Shown here in pieces: positions 1 to 8,875 of a stretch of 64,000 nt of DNA. Numbering within the stretch: position 1 is the stretch's first letter; every line of letters begins with the position of its first letter. The DNA is from Legionella cherrii (GTDB taxonomy: Bacteria > Pseudomonadota > Gammaproteobacteria > Legionellales > Legionellaceae), in the NCBI RefSeq assembly GCF_900635815.1, contig NZ_LR134173.1:1396001-1460000 (forward strand), written 5' to 3'. The position numbers and the translations under genes are program-made. Below the pieces are notes generated by a model, which had not been told where the DNA came from, did not search any database, and was given only the letters and a program-made list of their open reading frames with translations.

Positions 1-315
1 GAAGAATTTCTGTTTAGTTAATGGTTTTATTGAATCAATAAATCTTGGATTGAGTGTATTGTTGGAGCCAAATGACCAACCGAAGCTTGCTTAACAAAAT
101 ATCAAAATTAGCTCATTTTTATTGGTGGAATTGATTTTAATTTGAGAAAATAGCGTTATTAGAAAACATTTAGTAAAATAATTAAATAAGTCTGTTATGT
201 TTTTAGAGGTTAATCAGAAAATATCAACTTGAGTAAGTTATGACCCCCAAACAGAGTTCACTGGATATTCGCATTAAACGTATCTTGGCAGTATCCAAAG
301 AGAGGAATTATTCTA
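1..315. other. Upstream non-coding stretch
   Basis: AT-rich sequence with no convincing gene. A weak 35-codon frame starts at 240 and overlaps the next gene; it has no clear ribosome site and no recognisable product, so it is not called. An AGAGGA at 301-306 is the likely ribosome-binding site of the gene starting at 316. Confidence 0.5.
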
Positions 316-1008
316 ATGATTGCAGAAAAGTTAAACATCAAGTTTGATATTGAGCGCATTCAAAATTATTTTAATCAACACGTCAAACATCTGCAGCCCG
401 TCCAACAAAATGAGATGTTCGGTGGTTGGAGTATACTGAGTACAAGTGGTGATTATCGAGATGGTTTTCAACAAACAGAAAAGCGTTTCTACTTTGTTGA
501 TCAGGCTAGTGGCGAATATAAGTTTGACTATGAAAGAGCCCATCGTGAAATTGGTTATACATGGCCGAAGATGCATGTTAATCCCACTCAAGTAGCTACT
601 GGATATATTGCTGACATTATTGAGACGATTGACAAATTAGGATTACAACCCCACCATGCTCGTTGGACAAGGATTTCGCCCCAAGGAACCACTATTTGGC
701 ATCGAGATACATGGGAAAATTCCTATAAAGTTCGATTGCATATTCCTGTGATCACCAATCCTGAATGTAAATTCGAAACTGAAGAAGGTGCATTTCACAT
801 GCCAGCAGACGGTTATTGCTATCTTGTTGCGGTTAATTGCTTGCACAGAGCATACAACCATGGCAATGAGGATCGCATTCATATCATCATGGATGTGATT
901 GATGATGTCGGTATCAGCCAATATCACCGGACCGCCAAATGCCTTCAAACCAATAATCGTTTTATCAATTGGCCTATGCGCGTAATTAAAAAAATTTGGG
1001 GCTCTTAG
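316..1008 (+). CDS. Aspartyl/asparaginyl beta-hydroxylase-like oxygenase
   Basis: A 230-residue protein that resembles the Fe(II)/2-oxoglutarate-dependent aspartyl/asparaginyl beta-hydroxylase family. The core shows an HRD motif at 129-131, an Arg-Leu-His at 140-142, a distal LHRAYNH stretch around 176-182 and an Arg-Ile-His at 187-189, the layout expected for metal and 2-oxoglutarate binding. No signal peptide or membrane segment is seen, so it is probably cytosolic. It stands alone ahead of fosA with an AGAGGA ribosome site. The substrate cannot be read from the sequence; a free amino acid, a peptide or a secondary metabolite are all possible. Confidence 0.7.
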   Translation: MIAEKLNIKFDIERIQNYFNQHVKHLQPVQQNEMFGGWSILSTSGDYRDGFQQTEKRFYFVDQASGEYKFDYERAHREIGYTWPKMHVNPTQVATGYIADIIETIDKLGLQPHHARWTRISPQGTTIWHRDTWENSYKVRLHIPVITNPECKFETEEGAFHMPADGYCYLVAVNCLHRAYNHGNEDRIHIIMDVIDDVGISQYHRTAKCLQTNNRFINWPMRVIKKIWGS

Positions 1009-1078
1009 GTCGCAAAAATGATGACTAAACGTAAGCCATAGTTCAAACTAGGGTTCTTATTATGATGATAACAAAAGT

Positions 1079-1492
1079 ATGAGTATCACAAATATTAATC
1101 ACATTACGCTTGCATGCACTGACATTAATCGGTCCTTCTTGTTTTACAAGGATATTCTGGGGTTTAAGCCTCTCGTAAAATGGGATAAAGGAGCATATTT
1201 TCTTATAGGGGATTTTTGGTTCTGTCTCAATGTTGATTTAGCCAGGAAACCTCAGCCTTGTTATACTCACTATGCCTTCAGTGTCAGCAGCGAAGACTTT
1301 CAATTTCTGGCTCAGAAGATTACTGAATCAGGGGCATATCTATTCAAAGACAACACTTCGCCAGGCGACTCACTCTATTTTCTGGATCCAGATGGACATA
1401 AACTCGAAATTCATGCTGGCAACTATCAAACCAGAATTGCAGCTAAAAAAATAGATATGGGTAATTGGAAGAATGTGGAATGGTTTGTATGA
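1079..1492 (+). CDS. fosA: Fosfomycin glutathione transferase FosA
   Basis: A 137-residue member of the glyoxalase/bleomycin-resistance (VOC) superfamily, about the size of known FosA (~135 residues). The Mn(II) ligands of FosA match His8, His64 and Glu110. Lys90, Ser94, Ser98, Tyr100 and Arg119, known in FosA to bind K+ and fosfomycin, are also all present. The signature DPDGHKLEIH lies at 103-112. FosA opens the fosfomycin epoxide with glutathione in the cytosol. The start has no good Shine-Dalgarno, so translation may be weak. FosX and plain glyoxalase are less likely given the full residue set. Confidence 0.85.
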   Translation: MSITNINHITLACTDINRSFLFYKDILGFKPLVKWDKGAYFLIGDFWFCLNVDLARKPQPCYTHYAFSVSSEDFQFLAQKITESGAYLFKDNTSPGDSLYFLDPDGHKLEIHAGNYQTRIAAKKIDMGNWKNVEWFV

Positions 1493-1615
1493 TCAAAATT
1501 GATTTTTATAAGAAAACATCCACACCCTACACCCGAACTTTAGAGTGAGTTATGTGGGAAAAATAAAATCTTGGTTTGCATCTCAGTGGAATAAAATAGA
1601 CCGTATTTTGACTCA

Positions 1616-1652
1616 TAAATAAGGAAGGTTATGAAATAAGCTTCCTTATTTA
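1616..1652. terminator. Bidirectional terminator, fosA / Nudix-like gene
   Basis: A perfect 12-bp inverted repeat (1616-1627 with 1641-1652, arm TAAATAAGGAAG) with a 13-nt loop lies between the convergent fosA and the gene at 1671-2810. The arms are A/T-rich on the outside, giving a T-rich 3' flank on both strands. Confidence 0.7.
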
Positions 1653-1670
1653 TTAAGCAAATCCAAGGCA

Positions 1671-2810
1671 TTAAGAAATTAGGTCGAATCTTTCGATGCG
1701 TACTTCATCATCTGCTTCACTATCTAATTCAACCTTGGGGGTAGGTAAAGATTTCATTGGCTTTGCTGTAAATATACTTAATGGCCAGGCAATGGATGAA
1801 CTGTTGGGAATAGCCCTGGGCAAAGCCATCATGGAAGCCTGATTCTCAAGACGAGTTAAACTCAACGCTACAGGTAGATATAAGCTTGCCCCAGGCAATT
1901 TAACGGGTCCAGTTAACAACTTCTCCAGAAGAGTATTTCGTTCTTGCGAGTCTAAAGGGATTAATTCATGTTGGGTAGTATGTTCACATGCGTCTTTAGC
2001 CTGATTGGAAAGAAAAACCTGCTGTAAATAACTACTATGGCAATCAGCATAAGAAGGAGCAACAAACTCGACTGTTCCAATTGGATTAGTACCGGTTTTT
2101 CTAAATGAAATCGAGGTAATTTGTGGTTTAGAAAAGTTGAAGCGTAATTTATTGGTCCCTTTAATTCCCACGAGCTCTTCTTCTAATTCAGTGGCAGCCG
2201 TTTCAACTACCAAATTATTTCCATTATAGAAATTTAGTCTTTTTTCTTCATCATGAGCTTCTAGAAAGCCACCGGGAACCGAGTATAATCCAAGAGCTGC
2301 CCTTTGTAATAACATCGACATGCCGTTGCGAGTTACCAATGGAGAAAGAACACCGGTCTTAAAAAAATTATGTTGATAAAGAGTACTGTACTCAGGGAAT
2401 TTTTTATTACCCAGCGCGACAATAAAAGAATAAGGTACTTTTTTTGCCTCCAAATAGAGCGTATTGGTGCTTTCATTGTATGTTACTGCAGTAATAACCA
2501 TTTGTTTGCCATCATAAAAACGTGGATTTTTGATTTTTTGTTCTGCAACTACTTTTAATCGAGCATCTTCTTCTTCCTGACTCAGATTAATTTCTGGTAA
2601 ATCATCATAAAAATCAGTAGGTTCTAAAGTGGAACTATTTTTTACAAAAATAACCTTCGGGCTCTTTTTAAATTCAAAGCTTGATTGAGTTGTATTCGTA
2701 TCAAAATTAATTGCGGCTTGTTTTGTATCAGTAGCATAAGAACGAGATAATTGATCGGTACTGGTGTGTTGAGATAAAGTTTTTTCCCACAAACGAATAA
2801 GATCTAACAT
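1671..2810 (-). CDS. Nudix-like protein, candidate effector
   Basis: A 379-residue protein with a central region that resembles a Nudix hydrolase fold. VPGGFLE at 178-184 matches the start of the Nudix box and residues 203-216 (TELEEELVGI core) match its end, but the conserved Arg before the Glu cluster is Thr207. Glu208, Glu211 and Glu212 remain, so metal binding is possible. About 100 residues precede the domain and ~160 follow, and the C-terminus is acidic and hydrophilic. That is unusual for housekeeping Nudix enzymes and compatible with a Dot/Icm substrate (inference). GAGG lies 7 nt before the ATG. It may be a hydrolase of NDP-X or capped RNA; the substrate is unknown. Confidence 0.5.
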   Translation of the reverse strand: MLDLIRLWEKTLSQHTSTDQLSRSYATDTKQAAINFDTNTTQSSFEFKKSPKVIFVKNSSTLEPTDFYDDLPEINLSQEEEDARLKVVAEQKIKNPRFYDGKQMVITAVTYNESTNTLYLEAKKVPYSFIVALGNKKFPEYSTLYQHNFFKTGVLSPLVTRNGMSMLLQRAALGLYSVPGGFLEAHDEEKRLNFYNGNNLVVETAATELEEELVGIKGTNKLRFNFSKPQITSISFRKTGTNPIGTVEFVAPSYADCHSSYLQQVFLSNQAKDACEHTTQHELIPLDSQERNTLLEKLLTGPVKLPGASLYLPVALSLTRLENQASMMALPRAIPNSSSIAWPLSIFTAKPMKSLPTPKVELDSEADDEVRIERFDLIS

Positions 2811-3141
2811 TTAAAAACCTCACGAGATACTAAAAAAATGCAATTGTATTATAAATAAACATTAATAAATATCATCGCTTTCAAAATACCATCAACTATT
2901 GAAATGAAGTGATGTTTATTGGAAAAACAATTAGAGGTGAGCTCGTTGATTGATGCTCTGCTAAAAATTCACAAATAATTTCCATACTGCTTGATAATTG
3001 CTTGTTTTTTATTATATGTCTATGTGGTTTTAAATGATCGAAATTGAGAAGTATGAGTTAATCTACTATGATTTACCTGTACCAAAATAACATCGCATGG
3101 AATGCAATAAAAAACTCTACGATTCGAAAGGAGGCATCAAG
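2811..3141. other. Intergenic, divergent promoters presumed
   Basis: 331 bases between divergently transcribed genes. Very AT-rich; no hidden gene, repeat or RNA is evident. It must hold the promoters of both neighbours, but no unambiguous -35/-10 pair stands out. Confidence 0.4.
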
Positions 3142-3372
3142 ATGAAAATTTTAAGAGCTCTTATTTCAACCTTCGCTTTTTTTTCCTTTTTATCATTAAC
3201 TCCTATGACTGTATTTGCTGATGATTGTTCGGTGGAGTGTAAAGGTGAGAAAAAAGAAATTGATTGCCCAGGTAAAGGTTGTGGTTGTTGGTGCAATGAA
3301 GATAATAAGGCGGTCTGCAAATGTGGCGAACCGAATAATAGTAACGCACCTACTGATAATAACAAAAAGTAA
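3142..3372 (+). CDS. Small secreted cysteine-rich protein
   Basis: A 76-residue protein. The start at 3142 is preferred over an in-frame upstream ATG (3097) because it follows AAAGGAGG and opens directly into a signal peptide, with likely cleavage after VFA at about residue 26. The mature part of about 50 residues has eight cysteines, including a tight C-x-G/W-C cluster (GCGCWC) and a CKC, followed by an Asn-rich tail. This suggests a disulfide-knotted or metal-binding exported peptide. No family is recognised. It stands alone and is followed by a hairpin terminator. Confidence 0.6.
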   Translation: MKILRALISTFAFFSFLSLTPMTVFADDCSVECKGEKKEIDCPGKGCGCWCNEDNKAVCKCGEPNNSNAPTDNNKK

Positions 3373-3782
3373 TGCCTAATTCATTCGATAAGAAATTAGT
3401 GGCTTCTCATATGGGTAAGTGAATTGGGAGTTAAGTTAAAATCCTGGTTGCTTGCAACCGGGGTTTATCCAAAGCAATAAAATGGAGTCATCAGTTTTTT
3501 ATTCCAGATTATAAGATGTTATTTGGTTTAATCCCTATTTGTCTTGAATGATGTGCTCATTGATTGGCTTGATGATTAAGATCTTTGCAGGTCACTCTAT
3601 TTGATATAGTGATCAGCGCTAGGTGCTGTACTATCCTTTTCAGTCGGTTCCTAGAACAACTTCGGTATGATTTTATTATGAGGATACTCTGATTCGGTTT
3701 GATTTTATTCTTCTGAGATTTTGTGTCGTTTCTCCAATAAGGTTGGGTCGATAAGGACCCACCTTATTGCATTGATCTGGAC
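3373..3782. other. Intergenic with two hairpins
   Basis: 410 bases without a gene. Besides the terminator at 3443, a strong hairpin lies at 3735-3769: 14 bp with one bulged T, around CAATAAGGTTGGGTC and GACCCACCTTATTG. It sits just past the end of the minus-strand gene at 3783, where it could act as a terminator or RNA-stabilising structure. Nothing else is recognised. Confidence 0.5.
3443..3466 (+). terminator. Terminator after the Cys-rich gene
   Basis: A 9-bp stem (CCTGGTTGC / GCAACCGGG, one G-T pair) with a 2-nt apex, followed by GTTT, lies 70 bases after the stop of the secreted Cys-rich gene. The T-run is short, so termination strength is uncertain. Confidence 0.5.
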
Positions 3783-5258
3783 TTAATTTAATCCTGAATT
3801 TAAATCAACTTTTGGGGAAAGCAATGGATTGTCCTCATCATCATGAGTTTGAAAAAAAGAGCTTGCCGATCGTTTTATTTTGCTTAACTCTTTATCTTTT
3901 ATCCCTTGTGGAAGCATAAAAGAATTATTTTTTTTAAGAATAGGTCTACTCTGAGCTGATTCTTTTTTCATAAAAAATCGTTCCAATAGATTCGGTTTCT
4001 TTTCTTTGGCTGGCGTTTGCTGCATCGTATAACTGCGCGTTAGACGCGGGGATGAGGGGGGGCTGTATGTTGAGGGTTCTGAAATGGTCTCAGTACGCTC
4101 TCGACCGTAGCTATGAGAAGGGGATAGCTCACTCTTCTCCGATTTATCATCTAATGTTATGAGATCCTTTTTTGTAGTGCATAAAAGCAATAAATCTTTA
4201 CACTGTTTCTTAATCCCTTTATTTTCGATAGAAACTAACAAATCTATCGTCGTTAAATATTCTGGTAAATTAACAGCATCAAGGGGTTGTGTCAGATTTT
4301 TTTTAATATCTTCTAATATTCCTCTTGCTATGACCTCAAGAATTAGTTGACCTTTTCCGGAAGTGCTATCCATTAATTGGGTAACAAAAACCCGCAACGC
4401 ATGTTGTAATTTTTGTTCATTCACCTCTTCGCCAAGATTCCGATATCCTTTTCCTTGTCTTGCACTATGAATTTGAGTTGCTAAATTACTTATTAGCTCT
4501 TCTTTTTTGGATCCTTTTTTCAATGCTCCAATTTCTAAGCTACGCGTTTCTAAGCCTTTTACTAAAGTGCTCATCTCATCACGAAAATCAAAATAAATGG
4601 TTCCTTTTTCTGGATTACTTTCTGAACCTAAAAAATGTTCTAGAGTATTCCAGGCATTATTAATTATCGTAGTAAATACAGCTACCTTAGCAGTCAATAG
4701 GTTTCTTCGTACCAATACTTCAGCCCGTTCCGATTCAGTGAATGCATGTAGGAGATCATCAGAAATTTTTTTGTTTTGTTTGTTTAACCAACTTTGTTGT
4801 ATTCTGTAAATAATGGCACTGGCGATTTGATCCTGTATCTTTTGGATTTCTTTACTTATCTCTTCTTTTGTGGCTTCGCCTTGCTCAGTCTGAAGCCGCT
4901 CCCCGATTAATTGAACTTGCTTCTCCCAAAAGTTACGCCATGCTTCGCTTTCTTGAAGAGGCTCGAAAAAAATTTTATAAAAAATTGCTTTGGTGTGATT
5001 TAGATTCTTTTCATTCACTCGAGGCTTCCATTTATCGAAGAGTTCGCCAAATGTTTCGAGTACTTTGTCTTCACATAATGTTTCTAATAGCGCCGTGGGT
5101 TCTTTTATCTGAATATTGCCCAGCGACGGTGTAAAAAATAACCTTCCATTTAATTTATTTAACAGCTCCCCCACATCTTTACCACCTACAGGGCTGTTTT
5201 TCAGAGCATCGGATACATACTCTAAATATTCGACTAACATTTCCGCTGCCTTTTTCAT
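3783..5258 (-). CDS. Helical protein with Ser/Pro-rich tail, candidate effector
   Basis: A 491-residue protein with no recognised family. Residues 1-365 are almost all predicted helix, with Glu/Lys/Gln-rich coiled-coil-like stretches (about 125-150). The last ~120 residues are disordered and rich in Ser, Pro, Thr and basic residues, with many SP/TP-type sites that a eukaryotic kinase could modify. No signal peptide or membrane segment is seen. It is the first of several effector-like genes on this strand. Assignment as a Dot/Icm substrate is inference from composition and context only. Confidence 0.45.
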   Translation of the reverse strand: MKKAAEMLVEYLEYVSDALKNSPVGGKDVGELLNKLNGRLFFTPSLGNIQIKEPTALLETLCEDKVLETFGELFDKWKPRVNEKNLNHTKAIFYKIFFEPLQESEAWRNFWEKQVQLIGERLQTEQGEATKEEISKEIQKIQDQIASAIIYRIQQSWLNKQNKKISDDLLHAFTESERAEVLVRRNLLTAKVAVFTTIINNAWNTLEHFLGSESNPEKGTIYFDFRDEMSTLVKGLETRSLEIGALKKGSKKEELISNLATQIHSARQGKGYRNLGEEVNEQKLQHALRVFVTQLMDSTSGKGQLILEVIARGILEDIKKNLTQPLDAVNLPEYLTTIDLLVSIENKGIKKQCKDLLLLCTTKKDLITLDDKSEKSELSPSHSYGRERTETISEPSTYSPPSSPRLTRSYTMQQTPAKEKKPNLLERFFMKKESAQSRPILKKNNSFMLPQGIKDKELSKIKRSASSFFQTHDDEDNPLLSPKVDLNSGLN

Positions 5259-5427
5259 TGCAAGAGTCTCTCTTTTAGTTCATGTTGTTCTATAGTTGAC
5301 ATCATAGTACCATTGTATTCCAGAAAAGGGCAGCAATCTCTGCTCCACATGAGATTAAACCGCTCCAATCAATCCAATCATTTTGAGGAGCTCAATGCGG
5401 TCATCTTTAGAGGCCCGTCATGGATTT

Positions 5428-6360
5428 CTAATTGAGCATGTAATCCATTCTTTGTATATATCTTGAGTCAGATTCTTCATCCCTTTGTTGCAAAAAGGAC
5501 CGAGAAGCATGTTCATTGGCAAAAAAAGAACATAAAGTTTCTGAGACTCTTGGACTGGGAGTATCTTCCCTCCTGGATATAAATTCTTGCGCTGCGGAAC
5601 GTGTATCGGTTGTCTCTTGACCATTGGTATCTTCATCAAAATAATCATCGCTAAACCAACGGCTGGTCAGCCTCTTACTCATAGAGGTAGATGCTGATTC
5701 AGCATCAGGAGCATCTTGTTGTCTACTCGAACTTGGCATTTCAGTGTCCGTTGCAGGAGGAGTAATAAGTTTTACTTGCTCTAGATTGCCTAGTTGCTCT
5801 GCAAAATTAGAGGGAGTTGCCCAAGGGTCGTTAGCGAAAGACTTGCCTCCAACCTCCAATAAATGCCCTGTAAGGGTAACGCAGTTATATACTTCAGTGT
5901 TCTTGGGAGTCCCTGAGAGAAGGCGGTGAACAAAGCCAGATGCTTTTACTCCGGGGAGAAGTTGGTAGCACACCTCTCCCGTATCCAATCCTTCTTTTAT
6001 CCGAGTGAACTCATTGATCATTTTTTGCTTGTCGACGCCATGTACTACAAATACTTTATCGGGTTCTAATGGTAAAATTTCATCAGGCTGCATGAGATTT
6101 GCGAAATCTTCCCTTGGCCTAATCGCTTCTTGCATGCAATCATCTGCTAATTTTGTCGCTAAAGTGGCTCTTAATGGCCATATTGACGTAAGACCTCCAG
6201 CAGGGGTTGATTTGGGCCAAATACTCCAATACTGATCATCGCTAAATTTCATTGCGACATGACCAAGGCTATTAAATCCGCTTGACCAAACATAGATGGT
6301 GACTGAATCGTCTTCAAATGGGACTGGTTCTATACTAATGCTTTCCTTTTTAGCTAACAT
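5428..6360 (-). CDS. Permuted NlpC/P60-like protein, candidate effector
   Basis: A 310-residue protein. The N-terminal half carries a SLGHVAMKF motif (His34), then YWSIWP at about 44-49, and later an YNCVTLTGHLLEVGG-like segment (Cys160). A His before the Cys with an Asn-Cys context resembles circularly permuted NlpC/P60-like hydrolases (YiiX/LRAT/PPPDE type); this is a motif-level inference. The last ~130 residues are Ser/Asp/Glu-rich and disordered, ending in an Arg-Asp-Glu-rich segment shared with the neighbouring broken gene. AGGAG lies 6 nt before the ATG. Cysteine protease, amidase or acyltransferase activity is possible. Confidence 0.45.
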   Translation of the reverse strand: MLAKKESISIEPVPFEDDSVTIYVWSSGFNSLGHVAMKFSDDQYWSIWPKSTPAGGLTSIWPLRATLATKLADDCMQEAIRPREDFANLMQPDEILPLEPDKVFVVHGVDKQKMINEFTRIKEGLDTGEVCYQLLPGVKASGFVHRLLSGTPKNTEVYNCVTLTGHLLEVGGKSFANDPWATPSNFAEQLGNLEQVKLITPPATDTEMPSSSRQQDAPDAESASTSMSKRLTSRWFSDDYFDEDTNGQETTDTRSAAQEFISRREDTPSPRVSETLCSFFANEHASRSFLQQRDEESDSRYIQRMDYMLN

Positions 6361-6595
6361 AAAGGACTCCTCCCTTTATTGGTTATTTAACAGCAAACCA
6401 AACCGATGCTGTTGATGCGAAGAACATCTTTGTTAAAAATTGCTCAGGTGATTATATGGAACAATGGAGCTGGTTGCAAGGTTGTTGCTTGCAGTAATTT
6501 GGGTAAGCTTCCTTGAGTACAATGAAAGATATACGCAATACAGAAACCTACTACCCGTTAAAAGAGAAGTAGGTTTAATTAGGTTACACGTCCTG

Positions 6596-7610
6596 TTAGT
6601 TGACCATGGAATCATATCTTGAGCAGTAATCTAGATCCGATTCATCGTCCCTTTGTTTGGCAATGGGCTCACTGCTAAAAAATGATTCAGAACATTCTGA
6701 CGGTCTTGAAGAGGGGGGATCGTCACTTCTAGATGTTGGCTCTGCTGCTGGTGAGGGTATTTCTACCGGCGCATCTACTTGTTCAGGCTTCTCTACAGAA
6801 CGGCTATCGTAAGTAGGCCAATCATAATCGTAGCTACTGGAGCTTTGCTGGCTTGGTTTCGTGTTGGAGGGAGTTTCTTCCGAAGTTTCTTGCCAGGTAA
6901 AAAAATCTCTTACAGAATTGAACATGCTTCGAAGCAAGCCAGGTGCTTCCTCAGTTGAACTCGGTTTACTTTGCTCTGTAGCTGCAACTGCATCTTCTGT
7001 TTTGTTAAACTGAGCAGCAAAATGACTATTGATGCGTGATGGTGCGGGAAAGGACATTATGCCTTCAGGTCTTTTTATACCACCTGCTTCCAGGATTCTA
7101 CTCACTGCTTCCGCACAATTAATTACGTCAACTTGGGCAATTTCAGAATCAATGATCTCTCTATCGAGCATCTTCAATCCCAGCATCATACTTGAGGTGG
7201 AAGAATTAATGTTCAAAACTGCTGTTGCAGCTTTTGTTACAGAACTGGAGCTAAGCTAAAGCTGGCACGGCCTGAATTCATTAATTCGTTTAATTCGTCT
7301 ATCTTTTCAATAACTGCACCCATATCTTGTATCTGGTCAGTAATGTCATAAGATGCATGTACAGGACTGTCTGAAGTAGAGGGGAACTATGATTTACTGC
7401 TTTTGTAGGAAAAATGTACATCGAGCTAATAACAAGAGGCGTAAATGGAGATAACTCCTGACTTGGATAAACACTAATTACGTGTTTTTTACCCTCATGA
7501 GTGGCCTCTATTGAAACGTGTCCGGTACCACCAACTTCGGGATGCTTGTGATAATTAATCACTACCTTTGAAGAGGTTTGATCAACCTCAAGTTCAATTT
7601 TCTCATGCAT
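6596..7610 (-). pseudogene. Frameshifted paralogue of the 5428-6360 gene
   Basis: Two separate frames (7610 down to ~7385, and ~7255 down to 6596) are linked by a third-frame segment (about 7380-7245) that reads as sensible protein. Joining them needs one shift at a C4 run near 7381-7385 and one near 7240-7255. The joined product has GTGHVSIEA near the start, an INCAEAVSRILEAGG motif in the middle and a C-terminus (QRDDESDLDYCSRYDSMVN) that aligns with the end of the 310-residue neighbour (QRDEESDSRYIQRMDYMLN). It therefore looks like a decayed tandem duplicate. Sequencing error is the alternative. Confidence 0.6.
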
Positions 7611-7814
7611 AATACACACCGTAAGTTTTAAAAAGCACAGAGTGTATTATAAATGAACAATATTAAGAGGGTATTAAGGGGTACTGCGTGCTCGTCTAAA
7701 TCATCCTGCATCCAACGATATTGTTATATTGAGTTCAATAAGCTTATCAGCTTAAGATAACCATTTCGTAGTTTTAAAATTCAGAACAGAAATTGATTAA
7801 TAAGTGGATTTATA

Positions 7815-8501
7815 ATGCAATCAGAAGAAATAATAAATAAAATACCCAATGAAGAGAGGCCAACTCTCTCTGATGAAGCACTGCATGCTCAAGCAAATCA
7901 GTATATCGATGAATTTAAACAACTTATCTTTCAGAGTCTTCCCTCAGTCATATCGCAGATTATTGAACGGGAAGTTTGGAAAAAAAGAAATAATCCCTAT
8001 AAAAATTTTGGCGAATATGCCCTTGAAAAATCATCCGATGGCCTGGGTATTACTAACAATGAAATGTTGTGGTTATTGCGGTCGGCTATGGATGTAAATA
8101 CGCAGCATGTAGCTCACTGGGGTGATGTTCTTAATGTGGTAGATAACAGTGTCAGGGTTTATGCGAAGGAAAATAAAATCTCTATTAAAGATTTGAATCA
8201 TGATCTTAGGGAGCAGGATAATACTAATCCTAATCTGCATCAGGAAAACAATATTACCTATTTACCCTCACATTCGAGATCTATTGATGGGCAACTTATG
8301 AAGTTAAAAAAGAAAGATCCTCTTGCCTATGAACAGGTGATACAAGGAAAAATGAAGATAAACGAGGCTTGGATCAAAGTTCCCAGAAAACAACAACAAC
8401 CTATTGAATCAATAAAAAATAAATTTTTTAATTTGTCTCAAGCAGATCGCGAAGCTTTTTTGGAGTGGCTTGAACAAGAAAAAGATAATCTTCAAAATTA
8501 G
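7815..8501 (+). CDS. ParB-like small protein, function unknown
   Basis: A 228-residue basic, soluble protein. Residues ~150-185 (SRSIDGQLMKLKKKDPLAY..VIQGKMKINEAW) resemble a short module seen in plasmid, phage and integrative-element regulators, where a 'leucine-lysine..DP..Y..V..G..' helix pair follows a helix-turn-helix. The first 120 residues are helical and not recognised. No signal peptide or membrane segment. A GTGGA lies 6 nt before the ATG. DNA binding is a weak inference; it may be a relic of a mobile element, though no integrase or relaxase is nearby. Confidence 0.35.
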   Translation: MQSEEIINKIPNEERPTLSDEALHAQANQYIDEFKQLIFQSLPSVISQIIEREVWKKRNNPYKNFGEYALEKSSDGLGITNNEMLWLLRSAMDVNTQHVAHWGDVLNVVDNSVRVYAKENKISIKDLNHDLREQDNTNPNLHQENNITYLPSHSRSIDGQLMKLKKKDPLAYEQVIQGKMKINEAWIKVPRKQQQPIESIKNKFFNLSQADREAFLEWLEQEKDNLQN

Positions 8502-8875
8502 GTCATGTTGACAATTTATCCTCACTGCCTACGTGCCGCGACTTGAAATTTTTTTAAAATATCTGCTTCCGGCCTACTGAGTTTAAATAAATACTTGGTC
8601 TCAATTTTAAGACAGCATTCCATTGTTATCCCGATATTTTTTGCATCTCATCATGATCCATAGAAGAAGGGGGGGAGTGCTGCAATGAGTCACTATTTGG
8701 CCAATGAGATCACCTGGATCAGGGAGAAAGGATGACATCATATTCCAATTGTAACGTTGGTCTGGGATTGTTCTTGCTAAAATTCGAAGGCAAATTATCG
8801 TTCATTTGTTCTAATTTGTTAAGGTAATCATCCTGTTTACTTTGAGTTCGATTTTTAAGATTTATTATACTTTCG
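8502..8875. other. Intergenic with a possible coding remnant
   Basis: 374 bases. On the minus strand an open frame without a start codon runs from inside the end of the SDR gene (8876) down to a stop at 8719. It reads as a hydrophilic protein tail (KQDDYLNKLEQMNDNLPSNF). It may be the C-terminal remnant of a lost gene. A G7 run at 8670-8676 is notable. No RNA gene is evident. Confidence 0.35.

Noticed and set aside
240..347. 35-codon frame ahead of and overlapping the hydroxylase gene
   Set aside because: No ribosome site, no recognisable product, and it overlaps the better-supported start at 316.
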